A program made the position numbers and the translations under genes. This document shows positions 1-9,900 of a stretch of 64,000 bases of DNA, one piece after another. Below the pieces are notes generated by a model. That model was not told the origin of the DNA. It worked only from the letters and a program-made list of their open reading frames with translations, and did no database searches. This DNA is from Planomicrobium stackebrandtii (GTDB lineage: Bacteria; Bacillota; Bacilli; Bacillales_A; Planococcaceae). How positions within the stretch are numbered: position 1 is the stretch's first letter; each line of letters opens with the position of its first letter. The stretch covers positions 186,001 to 250,000 of the forward strand of contig NZ_JAUSWB010000003.1 of NCBI RefSeq assembly GCF_030814955.1, written 5' to 3'.

Positions 1-369
1 TTGGCTTACTTCGAGCAGATTGGAACTGCAACTTTAGTATTCATCATCATTTACACTGCTTCATTCATGATGTCTTGGGGTCCGGTTGTATGGGTCTTGC
101 TGTCTGAGATTTTCCCAAACAAAATCAGGGGACAGGCATTGGCCATTGCAGTCGCTTTCCAGTGGGCTGCCAACTATTTCGTGTCTTCAACCTATCCGCC
201 AATGATGGAAGTGAGTGGTACAATGACTTACGGAATTTACGGTCTCATGAGTATCCTTTCTGCGCTGTTTGTCTGGAAGTTCATTCCTGAAACAAAAGGA
301 AAATCTCTGGAAGAACTAGAAATGATTTTAAAAAAATCGCAAGGCATGGAACGAACCGTCAAAGAATAA
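1..369 (+). CDS. Sugar-porter MFS transporter, C-terminal part
   Basis: The 3' end of a gene that begins before the window; 122 residues are visible. The protein imports a sugar by proton symport across the cytoplasmic membrane. The visible part has three hydrophobic segments and ends with the sugar-porter signature PETKGKSLEELE, which follows the last membrane helix in XylE/GlcP/IolT-type carriers. The segment WGPVVWVLLSEIFPNKIRGQA matches the conserved helix 10 and the loop with its Arg-Gly. The particular sugar cannot be read from this part. Family call is secure, substrate unknown. Confidence 0.88.
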   Translation: MAYFEQIGTATLVFIIIYTASFMMSWGPVVWVLLSEIFPNKIRGQALAIAVAFQWAANYFVSSTYPPMMEVSGTMTYGIYGLMSILSALFVWKFIPETKGKSLEELEMILKKSQGMERTVKE

Positions 370-598
370 AAAGGCACCGATCTGCTCTGACCAGGAATAC
401 TCTGGAGAGAGTAGGTAGGTGTTTTTCTATGGATAAAATCATCACTTCACCCAACGAGAAACAGTGGGAATAAAAGCCATATTTTTAAAGGATATGGTAT
501 ACTAAGGATATGGAATAATCAGATAAATATATTGCGCAAATTGTTTTGAGTAAGAAACTGGTTTTTTCATTTTAAATCACTCTTTCAGGAGGGCTTAC

Positions 599-853
599 AT
601 GAAAAAAACATTTGAGACTACTTATAATGGCCGCCATATTCTCGTGGAGAATCGGTGGTTTGAAGGAGAAAAGCTGTTTGTGGATGGAGATCTGCAGGAC
701 GAAAATCTCGGACTCAGTTTTAGAGGAATCTTAAACGGTAAACTGAATAGCATGGAGAGCGTAAAGAATATCAAAGTAACCCTTGGCGGCTTTTTTGCTA
801 TTCAGTGCAAAGTATTTATTGATCATGAATTGATTTATTCAAGCGTGGGATAG
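599..853 (+). CDS. Small hypothetical protein (84 aa)
   Basis: Not recognised. A clear ribosome site (AGGAGGG) lies 7 bases before the ATG. The product is small, soluble, without signal peptide or membrane segment. It alternates charged and hydrophobic residues as in a beta-rich fold and contains a DGDLQDENLGLSFRG stretch. It stands alone between a sugar transporter and an Mrr-type gene, with about 95 bases on the downstream side. No function is proposed. Confidence 0.7.
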   Translation: MKKTFETTYNGRHILVENRWFEGEKLFVDGDLQDENLGLSFRGILNGKLNSMESVKNIKVTLGGFFAIQCKVFIDHELIYSSVG

Positions 854-947
854 TCTGTGGAAATCAGGAACAGAACTTTTCTTTTTTGTTTAAATGAATA
901 AGTGAGGTTGAACCAAAGCAGCTTACACAGGTGAAGGGTGGTTTCAC

Positions 948-1502
948 ATGGCCAGAAAGAAAAAGAATGATAATTTAGGTGAGTTGCTTACCGGAGTTTT
1001 GATTCTCGGCAGTGTTAGCACTTTTGTTTATACGCAGTCAGTCACAGGGACCATTGTGGTATTTGTCGTTGGTTTTATGGTAATGCTGGCAATTGCTAAG
1101 ACGATTCAATTCAAAAAGCGGAAGAAATTGAACGAGTCGGGAATATTTCAGGTGGATGGGATGTCCGGAGAAGAGTTTGAGGAATTTCTGCGTTTGTGTT
1201 ACCGGGCGGAGGGGTATATTGTCCACAAAACGCCCTATAAAGGAGATTATGGAGCGGATCTCATTCTGGAAAAAGACCAGCAAAAGATTGCGGTGCAGGC
1301 AAAGCGCTATAAAAGCAATGTCGGGATCAAAGCCGTCCAGGAAATTTCCGCAGCAAAACTGCATTACGGAGCGAACGAAGCATGGGTTGTTACCAATAGC
1401 TTTTTTACAAGAGCAGCTGCGGAGCTGGCACAGAGCAACAAAGTGAAATTGGTGAACCGGGATGCCTTGGTTGAGATTTTATTGGCGAAAAAAGCAGGCT
1501 GA
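948..1502 (+). CDS. Membrane-anchored Mrr-type restriction endonuclease domain protein
   Basis: A 184-residue protein with a basic N-terminus, two hydrophobic segments (about residues 13-30 and 33-52) and a C-terminal Mrr_cat-type nuclease domain (about 72-180). The PD-(D/E)xK core is visible: an early Glu in GEEFEEF, Asp104 in YGADLIL and the Q-A-K triad at 117-119. Mrr domains cut DNA, often modified DNA, in type IV systems; membrane-anchored short forms are common in Bacillales but their target is not known. Ribosome site GGTGG about 8 bases before ATG. It is a single gene without a methylase next to it. Domain call is firm; a defence role is inference. Confidence 0.85.
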   Translation: MARKKKNDNLGELLTGVLILGSVSTFVYTQSVTGTIVVFVVGFMVMLAIAKTIQFKKRKKLNESGIFQVDGMSGEEFEEFLRLCYRAEGYIVHKTPYKGDYGADLILEKDQQKIAVQAKRYKSNVGIKAVQEISAAKLHYGANEAWVVTNSFFTRAAAELAQSNKVKLVNRDALVEILLAKKAG

Positions 1503-1552
1503 ATAGAACAGTGATTGAACCGGACTGTCTCCAATGCATGGGAGGGGTATTT

Positions 1553-2017
1553 ATGGAACTACCTGCTCGTAAAGAAATGTTGAGGCATTTGGACTTTTTT
1601 ATCGGTACTTGGAAAGTGGAAATCACCCATCCGCATCTCGAGCCCACTCCGATTATAGGGCACACCAGTTTTGAGTGGCTGGATGACAGTTATGTCGTTC
1701 AGCGCATGCACATTGAGAAACCTGAATTCCCAAGCAGTATGATTGTTTATGAATGGCATTCGGAAACAGGGCGCTACCTGCAGCATTATTTCGATTCACG
1801 GGGTGTAACGCGCTTGTATCAAATGACTTTTGAAGATCGTGTTTGGAAGTTATGGCGTGACAGCCCTGATTTTTCATCGCTTGATTTCTGCCAGCGGTTT
1901 GTTGGGGAAATCGATGAAGCTGGGAATACGATTGAAAGTTCTTGGGAACAATCAGGTGATGGCGTAAGTTGGACTCATGATTTTAAGGTTTTGTATAGAA
2001 GGAACTTACGAGACTAA
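1553..2017 (+). CDS. DUF1579-like hypothetical protein
   Basis: The start is taken at the ATG preceded by GGGAGGGG with good spacing; the frame is open further upstream to a GTG at 1511 but that one has no ribosome site. The 154-residue soluble product carries the pattern HLDFFIGTWKVE near its N-terminus followed by beta-strand-rich sequence, which resembles DUF1579 / lipocalin-like proteins that begin with a FxGxW motif. No catalytic residues can be named. The gene follows the Mrr gene by 50 bases and is closed by a strong terminator about 80 bases downstream. Family assignment is tentative. Confidence 0.7.
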   Translation: MELPARKEMLRHLDFFIGTWKVEITHPHLEPTPIIGHTSFEWLDDSYVVQRMHIEKPEFPSSMIVYEWHSETGRYLQHYFDSRGVTRLYQMTFEDRVWKLWRDSPDFSSLDFCQRFVGEIDEAGNTIESSWEQSGDGVSWTHDFKVLYRRNLRD

Positions 2018-2096
2018 GCATTTGAAACCATTGCAGCGGTGAAGCTAGGCTGAAGATTTGCGAGCTTAGCTGGTGCAAAATATGTTCGTTTATTAT

Positions 2097-2139
2097 ATCG
2101 GCATGGCAAGGTCAACTCTCACTTGCCGTGCCGATTTTT
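2097..2139 (+). terminator. Rho-independent terminator
   Basis: A 14-bp stem ATCGGCATGGCAAG paired with CTTGCCGTGCCGAT (one G-T pair), an 11-base loop and a run of five T. It ends transcription from the DUF1579-like gene. Confidence 0.85.
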
Positions 2140-2261
2140 GTATAGGAAGAAGTAAGCGTTGAAAATACATGATAGTTTGAAGTTGTCATTGGTCCAGACT
2201 ATCTTTCGTATGTAATCACCAGCTGGTATATAATAGAAATCATAAGAGGGGGTTCTGGAAT

Positions 2262-2705
2262 ATGTTTGAAAAACAAATTATCGACAAGCAAGACCACCGG
2301 AACTTTTTTGTGCAGATGTCCAATCGGGGGACGAGGGATACGTTCCCACTGCTGACAGATGATCCTTCGACCATTATCAACCGGGCCTATGAAGAAATTT
2401 CCATGGGGTATACGTCATTGATCATCTATAAAAGAATGGCGATTCTTCAACAGGATAATATCGTTGATTTGTCAAAAAAGGATGAAGGAAAGGCTAAGCA
2501 TTATCAAAATTTTCTTTTCGTTCAGCAGCATGATGAGAGCGAACATGTTGCTTTTTCAGCATTCGAACCCCCCAATCATTACGAAACATTGGACGAAGCG
2601 ATTGCGGCCGGCAAGGAACAGCTTAAAAACAAGCAGCGGATTTTTCCGGGCCAAGTGTTTACGGTGGTTTGCAGCGCATTTTTAGAAAATCACGCTTGGC
2701 ATTAA
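2262..2705 (+). CDS. Hypothetical protein (147 aa)
   Basis: Not recognised. It is a soluble protein without signal peptide or membrane segment. A strong ribosome site (GAGGGGG) lies 9 bases before the ATG. The sequence is of mixed alpha/beta type, with several aromatic residues in the second half. It sits 16 bases before the SUKH-domain gene and probably shares its transcript. The start of this unit is preceded by a TATAAT-like sequence (TATATAATAG near 2226). No function is proposed. Confidence 0.7.
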   Translation: MFEKQIIDKQDHRNFFVQMSNRGTRDTFPLLTDDPSTIINRAYEEISMGYTSLIIYKRMAILQQDNIVDLSKKDEGKAKHYQNFLFVQQHDESEHVAFSAFEPPNHYETLDEAIAAGKEQLKNKQRIFPGQVFTVVCSAFLENHAWH

Positions 2706-2721
2706 GAGAGGGAGATAACGG

Positions 2722-4002
2722 ATGCAATTAGTGATGAAACGAATTTCAAAAAAACTGAGTTCTCATTTCGGATCCTTTTTAAGTCAACCTGCGACCATCG
2801 AGGAGATTGAAAATCTGGAACGCACACTTGGGACCAGCCTACCAACTGATTTGAGAGAACTTTACCAGGTGCATAATGGAGAGCTGGACGGAGAGCCTGG
2901 TTTGTTTTTCGGCATGTCTTTTTTACCTCTGTCTGGCGTTTTGAGTGAATGGCAATCCTGTTCAGCATTAGCCGACGATGAAGCAATGAACGATGTACCA
3001 TTCTATGCAGTTCCACCGGAAACGATCAAAGACCAATACATAAACCGCAAGTGGATCCCATTTGCGGCTGATTTCGGTGGCAATTTCCTGGCTGTGGATT
3101 TGGATCCCGGCCCAAGTGGTCTATCCGGACAGGTTATCAATTTTGGAATCAAGGAAAATACGCGACATGTCGTCGCACACAGCGTTGAGGATTTAATTGA
3201 ATTTATTTCGAAAACGCTTCAGGAAGGCCCTTATACAATTGACGGGGAAGGAACGTGGAGCTATAGCCAAGCAGAAAGCCTGCATTTTTTTCATGCCTTG
3301 GAAGAAATGCCGCTGCCGGTTTTGCATCCTGAAACGGCTGAAGCCACAGCAGAAGCACTGGAAAAGGATCGGAGAGAACAAGCTAAAAAGCGTGCGCAAA
3401 GCTTTGCAGGCGATCCGTGGGAAGAAACCGTCTATGTGGATGGCCAGTTCATCACGACAAGCTCACAGAAAGCACCTGCGGAACCGACAAAAATCCTCTC
3501 GAACGGCAGTGAAGAGCTGGACAAAGTGAAGAGTTTGGACGTGTCGATCTTCAGCATCGATCAGTTTGAAGAGATTGCAAAGAAGGCGACTCAATTGGAG
3601 CATTTGCACATTCGACAGTTAGTAGGGGTGGTCCACCCGGATTTAAGACTATTCAGGGATATAAAAAACTTGCAGTCGCTGACGATTGAACATTGTGCAT
3701 TTTACACTATGCATCTTTGGGGGAACTTTAGAAATCTAAAAAAGCTTACCTTAATCGATTGCCAAATCTTCGACGCAACGGAAATCAAAGAGACGCAAAT
3801 TGAAACCTTGGAGTGCATCCGGACGCCTATCGAAAATATTGAAGTAATTGCCGAGTCACCAGCGCTGCGAAAATTTTCAGGAAGTTTCCAGCAGTTTGGG
3901 ATGTTACAGCCAGTTGTGAAACGCCCAATGGATTTTTCCAAAATTACTGGCGGCATGACAGACAGCGAGCTGGATATTTGGTTTAGCAGCCTTATGAAAT
4001 AA
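2722..4002 (+). CDS. SMI1/KNR4 (SUKH) family protein with leucine-rich C-terminal part
   Basis: Residues about 1-160 form a SUKH (SMI1/KNR4) domain: the family helix IEEIENLERTLGTSLPTDLR followed by the YxxHNGE motif and the later FAADFGGNFLAVDLDPG core. SUKH proteins are often immunity proteins against polymorphic toxins, or scaffolds. A linker rich in Glu/Lys (about 190-260) leads to a C-terminal part with repeated Leu/Ile patterns such as LEHLHIRQL and LQSLTIEHC, like irregular leucine-rich repeats. At 426 residues it is much longer than a simple SUKH immunity protein. No toxin gene of the polymorphic type is next to it. Ribosome site GAGGGAG before the ATG. Role as protector is inference. 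Confidence 0.78.
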   Translation: MQLVMKRISKKLSSHFGSFLSQPATIEEIENLERTLGTSLPTDLRELYQVHNGELDGEPGLFFGMSFLPLSGVLSEWQSCSALADDEAMNDVPFYAVPPETIKDQYINRKWIPFAADFGGNFLAVDLDPGPSGLSGQVINFGIKENTRHVVAHSVEDLIEFISKTLQEGPYTIDGEGTWSYSQAESLHFFHALEEMPLPVLHPETAEATAEALEKDRREQAKKRAQSFAGDPWEETVYVDGQFITTSSQKAPAEPTKILSNGSEELDKVKSLDVSIFSIDQFEEIAKKATQLEHLHIRQLVGVVHPDLRLFRDIKNLQSLTIEHCAFYTMHLWGNFRNLKKLTLIDCQIFDATEIKETQIETLECIRTPIENIEVIAESPALRKFSGSFQQFGMLQPVVKRPMDFSKITGGMTDSELDIWFSSLMK

Positions 4003-4124
4003 GGTTTTCTCTGCAAAAAAATTAGCTTAACAGATACAAAAAACACTTTCATTTTATCATCTAATATTTTTGATAGCGGCGTTGCACTAAAAAGTTGGTG
4101 TAATCGAGTATTTCTATTTTAATT

Positions 4125-4146
4125 ATTGTACGAGATATTGTACAAT
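4125..4146. promoter_or_regulatory. YefM-YoeB-type operator
   Basis: Inverted repeat ATTGTAC-N8-GTACAAT, 22 bases before the antitoxin start. It holds two TGTACA-type hexamers (TGTACG at 4127 and TGTACA at 4139) placed 12 bp apart. In E. coli the YefM-YoeB complex binds TGTACA cores with this same spacing, so this is the likely autoregulation site. Confidence 0.75.
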
Positions 4147-4167
4147 TCTTATAAGGAAGGTGATCAT

Positions 4168-4425
4168 ATGGAAGCAATCAATTATTCTTCTCTTCGAAAC
4201 AATCTCAAAGGGTATATGGATAAGGTCACAGACGATTTTGAAACTATAGTTGTTACAAGGAAAAACGAAAAAAATGTCGTTATGATATCTGCTGAAGAAT
4301 ACAATAATTTGATGGAAAATATGCATTTGCTAGGCAATGAAGCGAATCGTGAGCATTTGATGGAGTCCAAAAAACAATTGGAAGAAGGCTTGTGCGCATC
4401 ACACAGCCTTGTAGAACTTGACTGA
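4168..4425 (+). CDS. yefM: Antitoxin YefM (Phd/YefM family)
   Basis: An 85-residue antitoxin. The start is the ATG with the ribosome site AAGGAAGGTGAT just before it; an upstream in-frame ATG at 4126 lies inside the operator. The N-terminal DNA-binding part reads MEAINYSSLRNNLKGYMDKV, then the conserved VVTRKNEKNVVMISAEEYNNL core of YefM; the acidic C-terminal tail would bind and block the toxin. It represses its own promoter through the palindrome just upstream. It is translationally coupled to the toxin: its TGA is followed directly by the toxin ATG. Confidence 0.93.
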   Translation: MEAINYSSLRNNLKGYMDKVTDDFETIVVTRKNEKNVVMISAEEYNNLMENMHLLGNEANREHLMESKKQLEEGLCASHSLVELD

Positions 4426-4683
4426 ATGAATATTATCTTTACAGAAAAGGCTTGGACAGAATATACTGACTGGCAAAAGGAAGATAAGAAAACCTTGAAG
4501 CGAATTAATGTATTGATTCAAGATATTCAACGCAATGGATATGAGGGCATGGGGAAGCCCGAACCTCTGCGTTATGATTTGAACGGCTACTGGTCCAGAA
4601 GGATCAATGAAACAGATCGCCTCGTTTACCGAATTGACGAGAAGAATGTATACATTCTGCAATGTAAGTATCACTATAAGTAG
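4426..4683 (+). CDS. yoeB: mRNA interferase toxin YoeB
   Basis: An 85-residue RelE-superfamily toxin that cuts mRNA at the ribosomal A site. It aligns over its full length with E. coli YoeB, including EGMGKPEPL, YWSRRI and the C-terminal KYHY. The catalytic residues Glu46, Arg65 and His83 fall at the same positions as in E. coli YoeB, so the toxin is predicted to be active. There is no gap to yefM and no separate ribosome site of note, which fits coupled translation with antitoxin in excess. A strong terminator follows. Confidence 0.95.
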   Translation: MNIIFTEKAWTEYTDWQKEDKKTLKRINVLIQDIQRNGYEGMGKPEPLRYDLNGYWSRRINETDRLVYRIDEKNVYILQCKYHYK

Positions 4684-4736
4684 ATTCTAAATTCCTCTCC
4701 TGTGAATAGTGGAAAGCAGCTGCTGAACTGGAATAG

Positions 4737-4786
4737 AACAAACGCCACCTTGAGGCCAAATAGCTTCAAGGTGGCGTTTGTTTTTT
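4737..4786 (+). terminator. Strong terminator after yefM-yoeB
   Basis: A 17-bp stem starting AACAAACGCCACCTTGA and closing TCAAGGTGGCGTTTGTT, followed by a T run. It sits between two convergent genes and may also stop the minus-strand SEC-C gene, though the T run on that side is weaker. Confidence 0.92.
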
Positions 4787-4816
4787 CATGAAGCGGCTTC
4801 TTTCAGTATTGGTGCA

Positions 4817-6685
4817 TCAACTGAATTTTTCGATTCCCGGCATGCCAAAGATGAGCCAGTAAATAAGTTTTGCTTCGTCCTCATTGCCGCTTTCAAGAGA
4901 CAGGGAACGTGGGAATTCACCTGGATCTTTGCCTTTTCTAATTAAGGGAGGTATATGATGGTTCCACTCTAACGCATCTGATTTAAGTTCTTTCAGTTCA
5001 CTGGTATTTAGAGTTCCATCATGCATGTCCATGATCGAATCAAAATAGAAATCGAGCGCTTCATAATCGTTCGGCGGAAATTCTACCATGAAGTCTTCCG
5101 TTTTATCCCATTCGCCTGCGCGGATATAAGCGCTCGCAAGCAGCCACCTGGTTCCTTGCTGGTCGTAGGAGTTCAACTCCATCAGCTTTTCGAGCGGTTC
5201 GATCGCTGCCGCGTATTCTTTTTGCGCCATCAGCCACGCGCCATATGAAAACAAGGCACGGAGAAGCGGACGATTTAATACGTATCCCCAAGCTGAATCC
5301 GGATCCACTTCTTGATCGAAATTCTTGTAGCCCGATTCGATTGCCTGCAAGTAATGAAGCCGCCTCTTGGTTGGGGCGAGCGTGATTTCCGCCATCAGCA
5401 AATTCGCATCTGTGTTTTCCGGATCGAGTTTGAACGCCTGCTTTGCGAGTTGCTGGCGTTCTTTTTCATTCCGACAGTCATAAGCCTGATAGCTCGTGAG
5501 CTGCGCCGCTTCAGCATCGTTCACTGGCATATATGCATCATTCATCGTATCACGTGTCATTCTTTCCAATTCTTCCAACGATTCAGCTTTTGAATGCGAC
5601 GTGCGCATGAACATTTGCCACATGCCGCGTTCAGTGATTCTCGGATCGGTGCCCATGGAAATTAAAATTTGTGGCGTATTCATAACTATGTCTAAATCCA
5701 GATTCGGACCCTCCAGTGTTGCAGCCAAACTTTGAATCTTATTCACCAGATAGTCTTCTGCAAGCACGCGGTATTTCGATAAGGAAGCAACGGAAATTTC
5801 GAAATAGGCAGCCAGGTTTTTCTGGGTCACGTAAAAATTCCCAAAAAGACCGAGATCATTTATCGCTTGCAGTATGCCGGCGGCGACTCCTTCAGGCTTG
5901 CGTGCAGTAAGCGGAACTTCCAGCAGGAAAGCAAAAGCCAAGTTCCCAAGCAATGTGTCATTCAACCCAAACTCTTTTGTGAAGCGTTCCACTTGTCCCA
6001 GTACGCGTGCCTCGAATTCCGGTAAAGATGACTTTTCGGATTTCTCTGCAAACGTTTTATACAGCTCCAGCGAATCACTGACTCCACTTTTGAGCTTAAA
6101 TTTCAACTCTCTAGCTACAGCTTCCTGATGTTTTGGGATAAAGATGATACTTGATGTTGGCTGCAGTTCTGATTTGTCTTGTGCCGGATTTCGCATAACA
6201 ATGCCGAACACCCACTCGCCGGGCTTAGCTTCTCCGTTATTGGGGAACAGGTATTGTTCATTTGTCACGGTATCACGGACAATAAGCTGTTCGTTTTTCA
6301 AAGCCTGAATTTCCCCGAGCAGAATAAATGGTTGTTCCCACGACTTCAGCACATCTAAAATTCGCTGGCGCTTTTGGAGTTTTTTTTGCCGGGCTAGGTA
6401 ATTTTTCCAAGCGTCTGCACGGTCAATGAACAGATAGGATTCAAATGCAGCTAACTCCAAGAGGTCTTCGTCGAACGTGTTTAATAATGCATGTTCCCAT
6501 TTTCGGATTCGCTGTTCCAATTCAAAATAATCCGCTGGTTCCACACCTTCTTCAACAAAGCCTTCCATAATCCTCTCAAGCTCGGAACTGATAACTTCCT
6601 GCAAGTCCACGACTTGTTCCTTTCCACAGCATTTTTTGTATTTCTTGCCGCTGCCGCAAGGGCACGGATCGTTTCTTCCAACCAT
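4817..6685 (-). CDS. SEC-C motif protein with TPR-like C-terminal part
   Basis: A 622-residue soluble protein that begins with a SEC-C zinc motif (Cys8, Cys10, Cys19, Cys20 in [15 protein letters not shown]), the same module found at the tail of SecA and in many uncharacterised proteins. The middle (about 300-330) has a helix-turn-helix-like stretch, [20 protein letters not shown], and the C-terminal third contains helical repeats of TPR type ([40 protein letters not shown]). Function unknown; SEC-C proteins are frequent in mobile and defence contexts. It is transcribed away from the large helicase gene, with about 260 bases between the two starts. Confidence 0.82.
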   Translation of the reverse strand: MVGRNDPCPCGSGKKYKKCCGKEQVVDLQEVISSELERIMEGFVEEGVEPADYFELEQRIRKWEHALLNTFDEDLLELAAFESYLFIDRADAWKNYLARQKKLQKRQRILDVLKSWEQPFILLGEIQALKNEQLIVRDTVTNEQYLFPNNGEAKPGEWVFGIVMRNPAQDKSELQPTSSIIFIPKHQEAVARELKFKLKSGVSDSLELYKTFAEKSEKSSLPEFEARVLGQVERFTKEFGLNDTLLGNLAFAFLLEVPLTARKPEGVAAGILQAINDLGLFGNFYVTQKNLAAYFEISVASLSKYRVLAEDYLVNKIQSLAATLEGPNLDLDIVMNTPQILISMGTDPRITERGMWQMFMRTSHSKAESLEELERMTRDTMNDAYMPVNDAEAAQLTSYQAYDCRNEKERQQLAKQAFKLDPENTDANLLMAEITLAPTKRRLHYLQAIESGYKNFDQEVDPDSAWGYVLNRPLLRALFSYGAWLMAQKEYAAAIEPLEKLMELNSYDQQGTRWLLASAYIRAGEWDKTEDFMVEFPPNDYEALDFYFDSIMDMHDGTLNTSELKELKSDALEWNHHIPPLIRKGKDPGEFPRSLSLESGNEDEAKLIYWLIFGMPGIEKFS

Positions 6686-6809
6686 TGGACCATCTCATTT
6701 CTTTAGTTGTTTGTTTCTTTTATCGTATCGGGGAAAAGCTGTCATTTCAAGCTTCTGGAGGAAGGAAATCCTGCCCTGTGAACAGGGTAATTCAAATAAT
6801 AATTTAAAA

Positions 6810-6823
6810 CGAACGTATATTCG
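6810..6823. promoter_or_regulatory. LexA (DinR) box-like site
   Basis: CGAACGTATATTCG differs from the Firmicute SOS box core GAAC-N4-GTTC by one base. It lies in the divergent region 122 bases before the helicase start and about 125 before the SEC-C start. The nearest -10 elements are not clear, so this is a candidate only. Confidence 0.4.
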
Positions 6824-6944
6824 CTGAAATTTACAAATTATAAGCTCATAGCCATTAATAGATGATATGATTAGATGAAAACAGATCAGGCAGAATCCGT
6901 CGGTTTGATGAAATATATACAGCTTTAAAAGAACAGGTGATTAA

Positions 6945-9900
6945 ATGGGTAACGCAAACAGAGCAACATACAAAACTTCAATACGATTGACCAAGACGGC
7001 TATGGAAAAAATGGGAGGGTTCGGCATCAGCGAACGCTCGTTTTTTGTTGCGGATAAACCGTTCAAGGTATTTATCGAGCGGTATCCGTCGAATGCCGAT
7101 GGTGAGCTTTCGGTAGCATTAATTTTAGACAAAGCGGAAAACATTCGGCTAACTGGAAGGGATATCGAAGAGTCGATCGTCCTTCATGCAGTCTTCACCA
7201 ATCACAACCTGTTGGTCACCAACTTGACCATGCGGAAATCCTATCAGGCGCTCGGTACCAATTGGCAGCGCGAGGAATACTTGGTGTTCGACCGGTCGAG
7301 GGATCCTGCTCCGGTCTCCCTGATCAATCTGATCAACCGGATGACACCGGCGAAGGAAAGTTCCGATTATGTCAAAAAGCGGATCGGCAGCTGGGAAGGC
7401 TATTTGAAAATCCAGGAACGCGGCATGGACATTCCGGACATCAAAACCAGCTATTCCAGCCTGTCGTTCAGCCACGATTTCAGCCGCATCACGTTAAAAG
7501 GCTGCCACCTGAAAGACACGGAGTGGAAACAGCTGAAAAGTTTAACTGTGCGCCTCACCGGAATTTCCGGAGATGTCGGAACGGTTATTAAAGCAGCCAA
7601 CCGGACAGTGGAAGTGGAAATCCAAAGCTATATGGTCAAACAGCTCCGGGAAAAAGGGCTGGCACTCGATAAAAAGGAAGTCGTCTTCAGCAACTTTGCG
7701 GCTTTGAGCCAAATCAGGCGGCTGCGGCAAGGCTTTGCAAATCTTGAGAAAGGCCTTGCGGTAAACCCAAATCTCGATCGGATCCTTTTCGAGGAAAAAC
7801 CGCCGGTCAAGCCGCTCCGGTCGCTGGAGATGCTGTCTTTCCACAACCGCCTCAACGAATTCCAGCAAAAAGCGGTATCGGGTGCGATGGCAGCAGAAGA
7901 TCTGTACGTCATCCAAGGTCCACCGGGCACAGGAAAAACCACTGTTATTTCAGAAATCTGCCTGCAAAATGCCCGAAAAGGGTTGCGAACGCTGGTCGCT
8001 TCGCAATCCAATTTGGCGGTCGACAACGCACTTGGCCGCTTGCTTGCCAACAAAGATATTCGCATTTTGCGTGTCGGACGGACGGAGAGCATCGAAGAAG
8101 AAGGCAAGAAGTTTATCGAAGAAAACGTCGGCCAGTATTGGAAAGACCATACGCTGGAAGAAATTACAGCGCAATACGATCTGCGTGAAAAGCGTGAACC
8201 CGAGTTGAAACGCGATTTGTTGGCGAACGAACAAGCTACTGTGAAGCTGCAGCCGGTTTACGAAAGCTTAGGCAGAGCGGTTGAAGAGAAAAAACAAGCC
8301 CAGGCCCAGCAGCAATCAGTTCAAAAGCTGCTTGAAAAAGAACAGTTGAAATTGGCCACGTGCGAACTCGAAAAAGGCAAAGCTGTAAACGACAGCCGGG
8401 ACCTGGCGCATCGCCTGCATGAGCTTGAGGATTTGATCGATCAGGATTCCGCTTTGATGGAAGGCAAAGAAGACAGCGCGTGGTTCCAGGAAGAGCACCT
8501 GCGGATCCATAAGCAAATCAAGCTGTATGAGCGTGTTATCGGGCTTCCAAGGCTTGAGCAAGACCTGGCGGTAAAACGGCAGGACCTCGCTGTGGTCACG
8601 GAAAGACGCGACCAAATCGCAGGGATCATCGAACAAAAAAGAGTGGCCGTCAGTGAAATGGACAGCATCAAGAAAATTGATGGCCTGCTTCACGTACTGA
8701 AAGAGCAGCGGGTTGAGGAAACACCAACCATTACATACTTGATCAACCGGCTCGAAGCGAACCGTGAAAACATGGCGGAATGGGGCAAGCTCAATCAATA
8801 CAACGAACAAGTCACCGCTGCGATTTCCTACATTGAAAAACTGTTGGCACCTGCCGGCATTTCTGTTGCGGATTTGAAACAGCAGGCACTGGCCAAGACA
8901 GAAGCGTATACGTCAGCGGAAGTCGACGAGTATTTGGAGAAGCTGCGGAGACTGTTGAAAAGTGCGAAGCACCATGACTCCATCGTTCTGCAAAAAGCGC
9001 TCAACGGTTTGTACAGACGGCAAAATGATTTGTGGAGAAGAGGCGCCAAACTCAAAGCATTTGACGTTTATGCAGCAGAATCGAAACGGGCTTTCCAGGA
9101 CTTGAAAAAGCATTTATGTGACGAGCTTGGCAACCAGCAAAAACAATACCGATCATGGGACGAAAAGTTGCTGGAGCAGCAGGAGAAAAAGCAGGAAGAT
9201 ATGGCGCCGCTTGAACAGCGCTACCGCCAAATGCCAAATCGGGCAGAGCTTCCAGCCGATCTCGAAGCGGCAGTCCGTGATGCAACCGCGGAACTTGCCA
9301 GGCTGCAAAAAGACAAAGCTCTTTATGAACAGACTAAAAAGAAAATCATGGATCATCAAACGGAACGCACGCAAAAAACAGCGGCTCTGGAAACGAATGA
9401 TGCCTGGATTGAGGCGATGAATGCCAATATCCTTCAAGTTGAAAAGGCTGTAAAGGGACACGAAGAGGAGTTGCTCGCATTACGCAAGATTTTGTCTCCG
9501 GATGTAGAGCGGCAGCTTGAACAGGCGGCTAAAGAACTGGCCAGTTTATCTTTCACCAAGGAATCGCTCAAGCAGGAAATGAAAAATCTGCCCTTGCTTC
9601 AATCGATTCAGAAAAAATGGCTGGATTTATTGGCAGGCGCGAACGAGCACGATTTGGACGAGATCCGGAAATTGTATATCAAGCACGCCAATGTCATCGG
9701 GACGACTTGCGTGGCATCAGCACGCAAGGATTTTATCGACAACTATCCGGAATTTGATGTCGTCATCATCGACGAGGTGTCCAAAGCCACGCCGCCAGAG
9801 CTGTTGTTACCGATGCTGAAAGGCCAAAAGATCATTTTAGTCGGCGACCATCATCAATTGCCGCCGCTTCTTGGCAACGACACGCTGGAGGAAACGCTCC

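Noticed and set aside
370-430. Hairpin after the sugar transporter (AAAAAGGCACC / GGTAGGTGTTTTT)
   Set aside because: Arms pair only in part; not strong enough to list as a terminator.
1511-1553. Earlier GTG start for the DUF1579-like protein
   Set aside because: The ATG at 1553 has a clear GGGAGGGG; the GTG has none.
8316-8810. Minus-strand open frames inside the helicase gene
   Set aside because: Typical shadow frames of a long GC-balanced gene; no start signals.
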